Positions 14,320 through 22,617 of a stretch of DNA of 28,235 nucleotides are shown here, piece by piece. Location of the stretch: assembly GCA_964437595.1 (NCBI GenBank), contig CAYTHO010000078.1, positions 1-28,235 on the forward strand, given 5' to 3'. The stretch comes from DSYU01 sp964437595 (GTDB taxonomy: Bacteria > Chloroflexota > Anaerolineae > Anaerolineales > Anaerolineaceae). Both the position numbers and the translations under genes were made by a program. Position 1 is the first letter of the stretch. Each line of letters starts with the position of its first letter. The notes below the pieces were generated by a model. The model was not told where the DNA came from and searched no databases. It was given only the letters and a program-made list of their open reading frames with translations.

Positions 14320-15185
14320 CCAAACACCTCAATCCCCACCCGCTCCAGCAGGGCGCGGCACACATCCGCCCGGTATTGGATCGGCGGCTTCTCTGGCTTG
14401 TGCGAATCCGACCCCGCGCTGACCAGTAAATCATTGCCCCGCGCATACTCCAGGTATGCGGCGGACTTTTCGGGCGTATGGCTCGGGTGGTAAACCTCCA
14501 GCCCGTCTACCGCCGCCTCCTGGCGGAACAGGTCCAGCAGCGGAACATCGAAATCCACAAACCCCTCTCCGCGGCCCGGGTGCGCCAGCAGGCACACCGC
14601 CCCGCTGCGGTGCGCGGCTTCTACCACCGCCGCCGGTTCGCACAGCGCGAACGCGCAGCCCGCGTCCAAAAGGATCTTGCCCACCTTCGTATTGCGCAGT
14701 TCGCCGCCGCGCCCGTGCTCCCTCAGCACATCCGCCAGCGCGTGCGGCTGCTGAACGTTGGGCGTCTCCAGCAGGGTCGGCAGCGCATCGGGTGGGAGGC
14801 CGTAACCTTCGCGCTGTAAAGTTTCGAACACCGCGCGGGTATTCTCCTGCTGCCGCCGCATCAGGTCCTGCGCCAGCTCGATCAGCGCATACTGCTGCGG
14901 ATCGAACCCGTAGCACAGCATGTCCACCATCTCGCCCCGCCAGGTGGCGGATATTTCAGCGCCCACCAGTACCGGCAGGCGCTTCTCCAGCGCCAGTTCC
15001 TGAATCGCCGCGGCGGTATCAACCCGGTCATGGTCGGTGATCGCCGCCAGGGCGAACCCCTCGCCGATCAGGTGATCGATCAACCGTTCCGCCGTCCAAT
15101 GGCCATCGCTGTATTTTGTATGCAGGTGCAGGTCCACTGCTGCATCGCCCGCCAGGCAAAGGTTTGTCGTTGATATGTTCATCAT
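14316..15185 (-). CDS. PHP-domain phosphoesterase
   Basis: The 289-aa protein has all PHP motifs in order: DLHLHTKYSDG (His20, His22, Asp27), ITDHD (Asp51, His52), GAEIS (Glu77), LAHPGRG (His202), VYHPSHT (His233) and SAGSDSHKPE (Asp260, His262). This is an intact trinuclear metal site as in the RNase AM / 3',5'-nucleotide bisphosphatase group (YciV-like), so hydrolysis of nucleotide or oligonucleotide phosphates is the best guess. Residues 100-185 are an insertion typical of that group. The ATG at 15185 overlaps the TGA of the patatin gene (ATGA), indicating translational coupling. The stop codon is supplied by a family A palindromic repeat. Confidence 0.88.
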   Translation of the reverse strand: MMNISTTNLCLAGDAAVDLHLHTKYSDGHWTAERLIDHLIGEGFALAAITDHDRVDTAAAIQELALEKRLPVLVGAEISATWRGEMVDMLCYGFDPQQYALIELAQDLMRRQQENTRAVFETLQREGYGLPPDALPTLLETPNVQQPHALADVLREHGRGGELRNTKVGKILLDAGCAFALCEPAAVVEAAHRSGAVCLLAHPGRGEGFVDFDVPLLDLFRQEAAVDGLEVYHPSHTPEKSAAYLEYARGNDLLVSAGSDSHKPEKPPIQYRADVCRALLERVGIEVFG

Positions 15186-17485
15186 GGCACCTGAAAACCG
15201 TTTATCTGATCCTTGGTTGTCCTGTATCCCAGTTCCACGATCTCCGCGTACTTCTCGAACTCCAGCAGCCCGTAAGCCTCTACCGGCACATTGATCAGCA
15301 GGTCTGCGCAGCCCTGGGTCTCGATTAGCTTGAACTGGGTAGCGCTGTAGATCATCCCCGCCACAATATCCAGCAGCGTGGGCGCTTTCACCCGTTTCGC
15401 GAAAGGCAGGAAGCGCGAGAACAACGCCTGCCAGCCCGACAGCCCCGCCTCAAAGTGATATTCCCCGCTTAACGGCGAGTTGGTGACCAGGTTCACCCCG
15501 ATCACCTTGCCGTTGGGGCACAGCTCGCGCATGTGGTCCAGCGGCAGGTTGTTAGCCGCCCCGCCGTCGATCAGCACGCAGCCATCTTCCAGCACCGGTG
15601 CGAAGACCGCCGGAAAAGCCATGCTGGCGCGGATGGCCTTCCACAGCTTCCCCGTCCGGTGGAGCTGCTCTTCGCCCCGCGTCAGGTTGGCCGAAACGCA
15701 GAAGAAAGGCCGCCAGGTATCTTCGATATCCGCCGTCCCGCATACCTGCTGGAGCAGGCCGGCAATGCGCCTTGTGGAGGTGATGGCCGCGTACGGGAAG
15801 GTGTAATCCAGCAGTTTCTTCGGGTCAGCGAAGTCCGCGGCCAGCTTCTCCAGGTGGTCCACATCCCAGCCCAGCGCGTACACCGCCGCGATGATCGAGC
15901 CCATGCTCGCGCCGCCCACCCAATCCACCTCGATCCCCGCCTCCTCCAGCGCGCGGATCGCCCCAATGTGCGCCCAGCCGCGCGCCCCGCCGCCGCTCAA
16001 TGCCAGCCCCACCGTCCGCCCGCTGATGCGCCGCGCCATGCGCCGGAAATCTGCCGCCCTGCCATCCCGCACGTGATAGTGCGCCTGGAAGGGCCCCGCG
16101 CCGCCGCGCTCCGCCGACAGCCAGGCCGCCGTACCCGCCGGGACCTCCGTCCCAGCCGGGTGAACCAGCGCCAGGTCCACCTGTACCCGGTTATCTCCCA
16201 CTGTATGCAGCGCTTCCGCCAGCAGCCGCTCCACCTCACCGGGGCGCGCGCCATCCTCAACCCCGCCTTCGCCCACCAGCAGCACCAGGTCGGCGTCCCC
16301 CAGGCAGCGCCGCGCCCAGGCCGATAGCCTGCCCCGGTCCAGCACGTCGGGAGTGGTGTCGTAAATCACGTACTGCTGTTCGCATTCCTGTTCGTCCATC
16401 CAGGCATGGATCATTAAACTGTTGGGATGGTCCAGCGGCGTGCGCGCCGCTCCCGGCTTGCCAAAACGTTCGTCGAAGCGGGCCGGGTCCAGCAGCAGCG
16501 TGCAGCCCAGCGGCTGGAAAGCCTCCGCCAGCAGCCTCGCAAATGCTCCGGACTGGGCGCGCTGCCCGATCGCTGCGCTGGCAGGCGCCACGCAGATCAC
16601 CAGCGCGCTCGACCCCAGCAGCATATTCTGGTCAATCAGCCGCTCGCGGTGGATGATCCGCCGGGTAAGGTTGAGCACCGCCTGCGGATACTGGCAGGTC
16701 AGGCTCTCAAACAGACTCCGAGAAATACCGACCACGTCCGTCAGGCGGGTGGCGTACACGGTGGCGCTGCGCAGGCTCTCCGGCGTACCGCTCTCGGCCA
16801 GCATGGCAAATTCGCCGATGAACTCCCCCGCGCCCACCTCGCCCAGTGCGCCTGTACGCCCGCGCGCGGATGTTCCTCCAGGCCTTGCTGCGTCCGCCTC
16901 CTCAACCGAAAAGCGCAGCCGCCCCTGTACCACCGCGTACAGCGCATCGCCAGGGTCGCCCTGGCGAAAGAGCACCTCCCCACTATGCAGCCGCAGCCAG
17001 GTAGCCTGCTCCTGCAGCGCCTCCAGGGTCTCATCGCTGACCTGCCCAAACAGCCCCGTCATAATGATGCCGATCTGCGCGCGCTGGTACAACCGTAGGA
17101 GGCGGTTACCGATTTCACTGGACAGCTCCGGGAAGTCCGTCGCCAGGCGGTCGAAGGCTGCCTTTGGCAGGCACAGCACTTCACTGTCCTCCCCGGCGGT
17201 GATGCCGGTCAGGCGCGCCTGCCCGCTGTACGGAGCCGCCGCTCCGGCGCAGTCGCCGGGGCGTAGCACCGCCACGCAGCGCTCGCTCCCATCCGGAAGG
17301 CGCAGCATCGCCCGCAGGCTGCCCATAACGAGGATATACAGCGCGTCGCTGCGCTCCCCCTGGCGAAGAACTACCTCCCCCGCCGCCAGTTTTCCGCGCT
17401 CCATCCACCCCGCCAGCGTTTCAACCCCGGCGGGCGTCAGGTACTGGAAAATGGGTAGATGAATTGGAAATGAACGTGGGTGCAT
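15182..17485 (-). CDS. Patatin-like phospholipase with two N-terminal cNMP-binding-like domains (NTE/RssA-type)
   Basis: The 767-aa protein has two Crp-like beta-rolls, about residues 10-125 and 145-265. The second keeps the phosphate-cassette pattern better (FIGEFAMLAESG, then RSATV); the first is degenerate (GDCAGAAAPYSGQARLTG). Residues about 290-480 resemble the middle region of eukaryotic neuropathy target esterase. The patatin domain follows: oxyanion SGGGARG (497-503), nucleophile elbow GASMG with Ser527, and catalytic Asp640 in DGG. The Ser-Asp dyad is intact, so a lysophospholipase/phospholipase acting at the membrane and gated by a nucleotide or other ligand is likely. The start at 17485 is preceded by GGAGGGGG inside the microprotein gene, whose TAA touches the ATG. 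Confidence 0.92.
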   Translation of the reverse strand: MHPRSFPIHLPIFQYLTPAGVETLAGWMERGKLAAGEVVLRQGERSDALYILVMGSLRAMLRLPDGSERCVAVLRPGDCAGAAAPYSGQARLTGITAGEDSEVLCLPKAAFDRLATDFPELSSEIGNRLLRLYQRAQIGIIMTGLFGQVSDETLEALQEQATWLRLHSGEVLFRQGDPGDALYAVVQGRLRFSVEEADAARPGGTSARGRTGALGEVGAGEFIGEFAMLAESGTPESLRSATVYATRLTDVVGISRSLFESLTCQYPQAVLNLTRRIIHRERLIDQNMLLGSSALVICVAPASAAIGQRAQSGAFARLLAEAFQPLGCTLLLDPARFDERFGKPGAARTPLDHPNSLMIHAWMDEQECEQQYVIYDTTPDVLDRGRLSAWARRCLGDADLVLLVGEGGVEDGARPGEVERLLAEALHTVGDNRVQVDLALVHPAGTEVPAGTAAWLSAERGGAGPFQAHYHVRDGRAADFRRMARRISGRTVGLALSGGGARGWAHIGAIRALEEAGIEVDWVGGASMGSIIAAVYALGWDVDHLEKLAADFADPKKLLDYTFPYAAITSTRRIAGLLQQVCGTADIEDTWRPFFCVSANLTRGEEQLHRTGKLWKAIRASMAFPAVFAPVLEDGCVLIDGGAANNLPLDHMRELCPNGKVIGVNLVTNSPLSGEYHFEAGLSGWQALFSRFLPFAKRVKAPTLLDIVAGMIYSATQFKLIETQGCADLLINVPVEAYGLLEFEKYAEIVELGYRTTKDQINGFQVP

Positions 17486-17587
17486 TTATTCCCCCTCCAG
17501 TTGAAAAATAAGCTCATTGGCCTCGCGTTTGTTCAGGCTGCGCGCGCCCACCAGCAGCATCATCGCCAGGATAATTACCGTTCTCAC
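17486..17587 (-). CDS. Candidate 33-aa single-pass membrane microprotein
   Basis: A GTG at 17587 overlaps the TGA stop of the HEAT-repeat gene (GTGA). The short frame ends in a TAA directly joined to the ATG of the patatin gene. The product would be a charged start, a hydrophobic core VIILAMMLLVGA, and a polar tail (SLNKREANELIFQLEGE). The gene fills the gap exactly, the two junctions are typical of coupled genes, and the hydrophobic/polar split looks protein-like rather than shadow-like. The same frame stays open upstream over the HEAT gene, but there the translation is Gly/Arg-rich antiphase sequence. It might instead be just a coupling spacer. I know of no family. Confidence 0.45.
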   Translation of the reverse strand: MRTVIILAMMLLVGARSLNKREANELIFQLEGE

Positions 17588-18210
17588 CGCTCCGCCGTCT
17601 TGATCACCTTCCTCACCCTTGCCGCCTGCGGCGCGCTCAATTCCGACATGCGGCTCTGGAGGATATCCACGAACGCCTGCTTGCTCCCTGCCCCCACCGC
17701 TTCCACGATCTTCTCCGCGTGCTGCGGGATATCCTTGGCGCGGGTGTTCGCCAGGTGGTTGAACAGGTACGGCAGCACGGCCTGCTCGCATTCCGCGCTG
17801 CTCTTCGCCACCTCGGTCAGGATCTTTACCCCATTGTCCACCGTGATCACCGAGCCGCCTTCCATTGCCCGCTGCACCTCCCCCACCCGCGCGGCGATCT
17901 CCGCGGCTTTTAGCCCGGCAATCGTGCTCAGCGCGATCATCGCGCCCCATACCAGCCGGTTATTTTTACTCTTCAGCAGGTCCAGGAACACATCCACGTA
18001 CCCGTCGATCAGCGCCGGGTCGGTGTAACCCACCTCGTACAGCACCTTCACGCAGTCCGACTGGACGTTGGGGTTCTTATGATCCAGGCCTTCCACAATC
18101 TCGCGGATGCCCGCCGCATCCCCCGCCGACGCCAGCTCGCGGGCCAGTTCCTGATTCGGCACATCGTCGCGCCGGTTCTGAAAGAAAGCAATCTGCTCTA
18201 ATGCCGTCAT
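17584..18210 (-). CDS. HEAT-repeat-like alpha-helical protein
   Basis: The 208-aa product is entirely helical, with tandem amphipathic units such as NPNVQSDCVKVLYEVGYTDP, NNRLVWGAMIALSTIAGLKA and VDNGVKILTEVAKSS. They are spaced like HEAT/armadillo repeats and have conserved Asp/Asn turns. Such proteins usually scaffold protein contacts. The start chosen is ATG at 18210, with a very strong GAGGAGG just upstream; an upstream in-frame ATG at 18258 would add 16 residues lacking any pattern. It is coupled to the microprotein and patatin genes downstream, suggesting a role in assembling or controlling the membrane lipase. No catalytic residues are evident. Confidence 0.75.
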   Translation of the reverse strand: MTALEQIAFFQNRRDDVPNQELARELASAGDAAGIREIVEGLDHKNPNVQSDCVKVLYEVGYTDPALIDGYVDVFLDLLKSKNNRLVWGAMIALSTIAGLKAAEIAARVGEVQRAMEGGSVITVDNGVKILTEVAKSSAECEQAVLPYLFNHLANTRAKDIPQHAEKIVEAVGAGSKQAFVDILQSRMSELSAPQAARVRKVIKTAER

Positions 18211-18276
18211 GAGATATCCTCCTCGACCTTCGTATCTACGCCGCCCGCTGTTACTCAAATTGGTCGGCGGCGGTCT

Positions 18277-18621
18277 TCACGCCTCGATCCGCTTCAATGT
18301 CCGCCCGATTTCCCTCATTGAATTCAGGTCAATCTCCAGCACTTGTTCGAAAACATCATCTTCAAAGTCGATATGCAGTCGCGCCACAAGCACTCGCTTT
18401 TCCCCGCGCTGCTCCACCTGCCACCCCGCCAGCCGCACCGTGTGCCCCGGCGGGTGACCAATCCCATTGACCTTTATTCGCCGTGTTTCCATCGCCCCGG
18501 AAGGGTCAGCGATCTCCAGGTAAAAATCGCACGCCGCGTGCAGCGCCGCGTACAGCGCGTCCGATGACTGCACCGCCGGCCCGATCTTCGCGCTTTGCAG
18601 GGTAACCTTCAGGTCAGACAC
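18277..18621 (-). CDS. Hypothetical protein, first clear gene of the HEAT/patatin/PHP operon
   Basis: I do not recognise this 114-aa protein. It looks beta-rich with alternating polar and hydrophobic residues (KVTLQSAKIG, CDFYLEIADP, TRRIKVNGIGHPPGHTVRLAGW, KRVLVARLHIDFEDDVFEQVLEIDL). It ends in a basic helix (REIGRTLKRIEA). No membrane segment or signal peptide is visible. The start is a GTG at 18621 with GAGGAGGG 2 nt upstream of the spacer; no better in-frame ATG exists. The HEAT gene starts 66 bp downstream on the same strand, so one transcript is likely. Confidence 0.65.
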   Translation of the reverse strand: MSDLKVTLQSAKIGPAVQSSDALYAALHAACDFYLEIADPSGAMETRRIKVNGIGHPPGHTVRLAGWQVEQRGEKRVLVARLHIDFEDDVFEQVLEIDLNSMREIGRTLKRIEA

Positions 18622-18630
18622 AATCCCTCC

Positions 18631-18702
18631 TCACTTCCCGCTGGTGACCAACACGCCGTATTTGTCGATCATCACCTGGCGCATTTCACCCTGGTAATCC
18701 AG
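18631..18702 (-). CDS. Possible short leader peptide or C-terminal remnant
   Basis: A minus-strand frame after a TAG reads KLDYQGEMRQVMIDKYGVLVTSGK and ends in TGA at 18631, overlapping the ribosome binding site of the next gene. An AGAGGAAA precedes a possible CTG start at 18702; the first ATG (18684) would leave 17 residues. The sequence looks protein-like, so it is either a tiny upstream peptide or the tail of a lost gene. Evidence is weak. Confidence 0.2.
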   Translation of the reverse strand: MDYQGEMRQVMIDKYGVLVTSGK

Positions 18703-18804
18703 TTTCCTCTAATTCTAGCACCACATTCAATAAGGTTTTGTTTGGCAGCCCGAATTGAGTGAAACCCGGCACAAATCGACAAAGTCTCCACAAGCATAAG
18801 TGGA

Positions 18805-18810
18805 TATAAT
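18805..18810 (+). promoter_or_regulatory. -10 box of the AarF-like kinase gene
   Basis: TATAAT in the context GGATATAATCATC lies about 40 bp upstream of the ATG at 18850. No matching -35 is seen at 16-18 bp. The downstream CATC is the same as after the element at 13131. Confidence 0.5.
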
Positions 18811-18849
18811 CATCTCCATACCCATATTACGGATTTGCAGGAAGAAGAT

Positions 18850-20583
18850 ATGAACGGTAATCAAAAAGATCTCCAGCCAGCCAGTGCTTCCAACGATCAT
18901 TCTGAAAAGCTGTACGAATCTCCCAGCAGCCGCCCCATCCGGTTTCGTTTCCTGCGTGCTTTTGGGGTGACTTTTGGAATCTTCATCAGCTTAAGCTTCT
19001 TCCATCTATGCGGCAAATTCCTTGGAAAAGAATGGGAGAACAGTAGAATGGCAGCCGTTTATGGCAAGAATGCCCAAAGACTAAAGCGGCTGCTGCTTTC
19101 ATTAAAAGGCATATTCATCAAAGCTGGCCAGTTGATCAGCATTTTAAGCAATTTCCTGCCAGAGTACTTTCGCAAGGAATTAGAAGATCTGCAAGACAAA
19201 ATTCCTCCGCGACCACTGAGCGAAATCTCCGAGCGTATCCAGAAAGAGCTGGGCAAAGATCCCAGCCAGTTATTTGCGGAATTCGATCCGCATCCGATTG
19301 CCAGCGCTTCCCTGGCCCAGGTACATTTGGCCCGCCTCCAGGATGGTCGCCAGGTTGCGGTAAAAGTTCAGTATTTAGATATCGAGGCCAATGCCAAACA
19401 AGATTTACAGACTGTAAAGCAGTTACTTTCGTTTTACGGATTTTTTCTAAGAATCAAAGGTCTTGGATTTGTTCATAGTCAATTCAGCCAGATGATCCAT
19501 GAAGAATTGGATTTCCGTCTGGAAGCACAGCATATCGAAACAATCGCAGCCAATTTTACCGGGAATCCGCAGGTCTTGTTCCCGAAAGTGATCCATGAGC
19601 TGTCATCGGAAAGAGTGTTGACCACAGAATTCATGCAAGGGGTCAAAATATCGGACCTGGAAAAATTGACCGAACAAAACATTGACCGGCAGGCTCTGGC
19701 GGAACGGGTTTTAACCGCCTACTGCCAGATGATTTTCAGCGACGGTATCTATCATGCCGATCCGCATCCAGGAAACATTCTCGTGCAGCCGGATGGGAGC
19801 ATTGTTTTTGTTGATTTTGGGGCAGTGGCAAATTTATCGGCTGAGATGAAAAATGGCATCCTGCAATTCTTCCAGGGCGTCTTGAAACGAGACAATGATC
19901 TGATCTCCACCGCCTTGCAGCAAATGGGGTTGATCGCTCTGCGCGAGGATACTCATCACATTGATCAGCTTATTGACTATATCTACAGTCGTTTCTTGAA
20001 ACAGATGACCGTTGAATCATGGAATTTGTCAGATATTCACGTTTCGATGGAAGACAAATTGGACATGGTGGTAGATTTTTCAAAAATGGACATCTCGCTT
20101 CGAGAACTGATGGCAACGTTCCAGATACCAAAAGACCTGGTACTGTTGACCCGCACCATTTTACTGCTGCTGGGCTTATGCACCCATCTCAGCCCTACCA
20201 TGAATCCGATCAAAACAATTCAACCGTATTTAGAAACGTTTGTTTTTGGGCGCGATAAAAATTGGGTCAAATTAATCGAAACAGCCGTGAAAGATATCGC
20301 TCTTTCAGCAATCACCATTCCAAAAGATCTTCAAACTTTTCTCATCAAAGCGAATCAAGGTCAACTGCAGGTGAAAGGGCTGTCTGAAAGTGCGAACCTG
20401 GTTTACGCCTTAGGACACCAACTGCTTTATGGCTTATTCGTCATGTTTTTTGGCGGCTTGGGATATTTGGCGCGCAGCCATGGAGAAACCGCAATTTCTC
20501 AAGGGCTGTTTGTGGTCAGCGCCTTTTTCTTGTTAAATTTAGGATTCTCTTTCCTGCGCGCCCGTAAATGGCAAAAAAACTAA
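18850..20583 (+). CDS. ABC1/AarF (UbiB-like) atypical protein kinase-like protein
   Basis: The 577-residue product has the UbiB/ADCK signatures: KAGQ (91-94) in the N-terminal extension, the Ala-rich loop ASASLAQVH (151-159) replacing the glycine-rich loop, VAVKVQY with Lys172, the catalytic HADPHPGN (302-309) and the metal-binding VDFG (321-324). Two hydrophobic segments near the C-terminus are likely membrane anchors (LLYGLFVMFFGGLGYLA and LFVVSAFFLLNLGFSF). Known relatives support isoprenoid-lipid (quinone) synthesis or lipid homeostasis through ATPase activity. The start chosen is ATG 18850 with AGGAAGA upstream; a TTG at 18835 would add five residues. The gene stands alone and is clearly more AT-rich than its neighbours, which may reflect transfer. 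Confidence 0.92.
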   Translation: MNGNQKDLQPASASNDHSEKLYESPSSRPIRFRFLRAFGVTFGIFISLSFFHLCGKFLGKEWENSRMAAVYGKNAQRLKRLLLSLKGIFIKAGQLISILSNFLPEYFRKELEDLQDKIPPRPLSEISERIQKELGKDPSQLFAEFDPHPIASASLAQVHLARLQDGRQVAVKVQYLDIEANAKQDLQTVKQLLSFYGFFLRIKGLGFVHSQFSQMIHEELDFRLEAQHIETIAANFTGNPQVLFPKVIHELSSERVLTTEFMQGVKISDLEKLTEQNIDRQALAERVLTAYCQMIFSDGIYHADPHPGNILVQPDGSIVFVDFGAVANLSAEMKNGILQFFQGVLKRDNDLISTALQQMGLIALREDTHHIDQLIDYIYSRFLKQMTVESWNLSDIHVSMEDKLDMVVDFSKMDISLRELMATFQIPKDLVLLTRTILLLLGLCTHLSPTMNPIKTIQPYLETFVFGRDKNWVKLIETAVKDIALSAITIPKDLQTFLIKANQGQLQVKGLSESANLVYALGHQLLYGLFVMFFGGLGYLARSHGETAISQGLFVVSAFFLLNLGFSFLRARKWQKN

Positions 20584-20610
20584 AACCTTCAGTTCAGCCA
20601 TGTGCGCTCC

Positions 20611-21237
20611 TTACTCTTCACAGGTGAACAGCGACCCATAAGCATCGAGCGTGATCAGTTGCGGTTCGCCCTGGTAGCCCTGTTCTTTCGCCGCCGCCCA
20701 CAGATCCTCTTCAGTGGCATAACTGCGCACCTCCTGGGTGTCGAACGCAAACAGCCGGTACCCCGCGCCGGTCTCCACCAGCAGCAGGTTCTGGTCGAAT
20801 GCCAGCCGGGTGATGCCGTCCAGCCCGGAAACCCGGCTGCCCGTGTTGGGATCGCGGAAATCCGCCCCATCGCCCCGCGCCAGGCGGCCCTGCTCCGTCG
20901 TATCTACCGCGATGATGCTGTACGGGTACACCAGCGGGAAGCGCCACCAGTCGCGAAAGCCAAAGTAGGTGTAGAAATCATCCGGGACCGGGCCGGCTTC
21001 TTCGGGGGCGTACTTTTGTAATAACTGCACCTGCGCGTTCGGATGCGCTGGGTCCAGCAGGCAAGCGCGGTAATCTTCCCACACCGCTTCCGCGCCCGTT
21101 TCAACCGCGATCCTGGCGACTTTATCCACCTGCTCGGCGATCCAGCGCGCTGCACCCGCCGCCGCGGACACGCACGGGCACGAGCAGGTAAACGCCAGCA
21201 GGACAAGCAGGGCACTGATTCTGGCTATGCGCAGCAT
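20611..21237 (-). CDS. Hypothetical secreted protein
   Basis: I do not recognise this 208-aa protein. The N-terminus is a signal peptide (MLRIARISALLVLLAF, then TCSCPCVSAAAG). A lipobox is conceivable at FTCSC, but the cleavage site is more like VSA-AA. The mature part has SGLDGITRLAFDQNLLLVET, like a beta-propeller or sensor blade, and DDFYTYFGFRDWWRFPLVYPYSIIAVD. Two C-terminal charged residues follow a lone Cys. It converges with the kinase gene, 27 bp away, and lies 62 bp after the UPF0158 gene on the same strand. Confidence 0.7.
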   Translation of the reverse strand: MLRIARISALLVLLAFTCSCPCVSAAAGAARWIAEQVDKVARIAVETGAEAVWEDYRACLLDPAHPNAQVQLLQKYAPEEAGPVPDDFYTYFGFRDWWRFPLVYPYSIIAVDTTEQGRLARGDGADFRDPNTGSRVSGLDGITRLAFDQNLLLVETGAGYRLFAFDTQEVRSYATEEDLWAAAKEQGYQGEPQLITLDAYGSLFTCEE

Positions 21238-21299
21238 TATTGCTACCTCCGAATGGCTGTCAGGCTGGGCAAGGATATTTTGATAGATAGCATATCACC

Positions 21300-21773
21300 T
21301 CAATCCCGCGTAAACGGTATCCCGTTCTCCTCCAGCCACTCGATCGCGATTTCCTCATACGCCTTCTGCTTGAAAGCATACCAGTCGTCCACAATGCCCA
21401 GGCGGTGAACCGTGTCTTTAAAACGCCGGAAAGCTCCCGCCCCGCTGATCTGGTACAGCAGCTCCTCGCTCATTTCCACATCTTCCACCGAGTAGCAGAA
21501 ATCCTGCATGATCTTATAATCGTGGATATCGAATGGACTGGGCAGGGCAATCATCTGGTGCTTATCGAACACCTCGATCAGCTCTTTCCAGCATTCTTTT
21601 TGCCAATCGGGGGCGTTTTCCCAATCCAGGTCCACCTCCCCATCAGGAATGCCCCGATCTTCCTCCTGGAGCAGGTAAAACTTCCCCGTATCTTTATCCA
21701 AAAATGAGGGGGTCATATCGGACTGCGACTCCATCTCTCCGACCAATTCTCTGAGCGATACAACCACTGCCAT
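21300..21773 (-). CDS. UPF0158 family protein
   Basis: The 157-aa product matches the UPF0158 layout: an N-terminal LRELVGEMESQSDMTPSFLD, an acidic middle (DLDWENAPDWQ), then the conserved block ALPSPFDIHDYKIMQDFC, GAGAFRRFKDTVHRLGI and DWYAFKQKAYEEIAIEWLEENGI. The family is widespread but its biochemical function is unknown. The start is placed at ATG 21773, preceded by GGGAGGA at 7 nt. The frame stays open 44 codons upstream, but that translation is basic and lacks family similarity. It may be co-transcribed with the secreted protein gene downstream. Confidence 0.85.
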   Translation of the reverse strand: MAVVVSLRELVGEMESQSDMTPSFLDKDTGKFYLLQEEDRGIPDGEVDLDWENAPDWQKECWKELIEVFDKHQMIALPSPFDIHDYKIMQDFCYSVEDVEMSEELLYQISGAGAFRRFKDTVHRLGIVDDWYAFKQKAYEEIAIEWLEENGIPFTRD

Positions 21774-22010
21774 CGCAGGTCCTCCCGTGCAAAGAACTTC
21801 CCGGTAGAAAGCACCAGCAATCCTATTAAACACCCATTTCCGCTTTTCCATAAAACCGATGCGGCTCTTTTTACGTATACAGTATATGAGTAATTCGCCG
21901 GGCAACGGTGCTTTTTCGTAAAAAATTCTCTCTTTGGCTGTCTTGGCTTCAGCAACCTAAACTGAACCAGAGATCGCATGGATCTATTCCTTTCAAGCGG
22001 GATCTAAAAC

Positions 22011-22550
22011 ATGAATACCATACGTTTTCTCAGGCATTTCTTTACAATAGTCTTCATCTGCCTCTTGGTATTCATCTTTTTCATTGCACTCGCTTTGAAA
22101 GACACTCTGGATAGCCCATCCTTTGAAAATACCATAATATACCAACCTGTACCTACACCGGGAAGTGAACTTCAAGAACTAGAAGCAGTTGCTGAGATTT
22201 CGCTACCTACCAGTGCCAGAGAAATTCATGGAATGATCTCGGGCTTCACTGATGTAGATATCTGGATCCGCTTTAATCTCCCGAACGCGGATTTGCCTGC
22301 TTTTCTTCAAAAGACTCGTTGTACTGAGCCTTTGAAAACCACAGATCCTACGTACTATTTCCCAGAAACTATTGATCCAGATTGGTGGCAGCCTCACAAA
22401 GCCACGGATTTGAAAGTATGTTATGGCTCTCACGATCACTTTACCCAACGCATTCTTGTTGACCAATCGGAACCAGAGATGCTAGTGATTTACGTCTTTA
22501 GCGTCCAGTATGTTGCTTCATATCCAACACCCCTTACACCCAATCCTTGA
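22011..22550 (+). CDS. Hypothetical membrane-anchored extracytoplasmic protein
   Basis: The 179-aa product has one strong N-terminal membrane segment (about residues 9-30: FFTIVFICLLVFIFFIALAL). The outside domain contains VDIWIRFNLPNADLPAFLQKT, a pattern seen in small membrane-anchored proteins of unknown function, and ends YPTPLTPNP. It is AT-rich compared with the polyferredoxin gene that follows 67 bp later. The ATG at 22011 has a purine-poor upstream (GGGATCTAAAAC), so the ribosome binding site is weak. I cannot assign a role. Confidence 0.65.
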   Translation: MNTIRFLRHFFTIVFICLLVFIFFIALALKDTLDSPSFENTIIYQPVPTPGSELQELEAVAEISLPTSAREIHGMISGFTDVDIWIRFNLPNADLPAFLQKTRCTEPLKTTDPTYYFPETIDPDWWQPHKATDLKVCYGSHDHFTQRILVDQSEPEMLVIYVFSVQYVASYPTPLTPNP

Positions 22551-22617
22551 TTATTCTGCTTATCCTAACCTCATCATAAGTAGCAACTTGGGTTAGTTAC
22601 ATAAACGAAGGTGAAAC

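Noticed and set aside
14123..14446. 107-aa minus-strand reading frame over the repeat mosaic
   Set aside because: Half of it overlaps the end of the PHP gene in another frame and the rest is translated palindromic repeats. It is useful only in showing that family B can be read through.
16422..17462. 346-aa plus-strand reading frame
   Set aside because: Antisense to the cNMP-patatin gene; Ser/Arg/Pro-rich with no domain.
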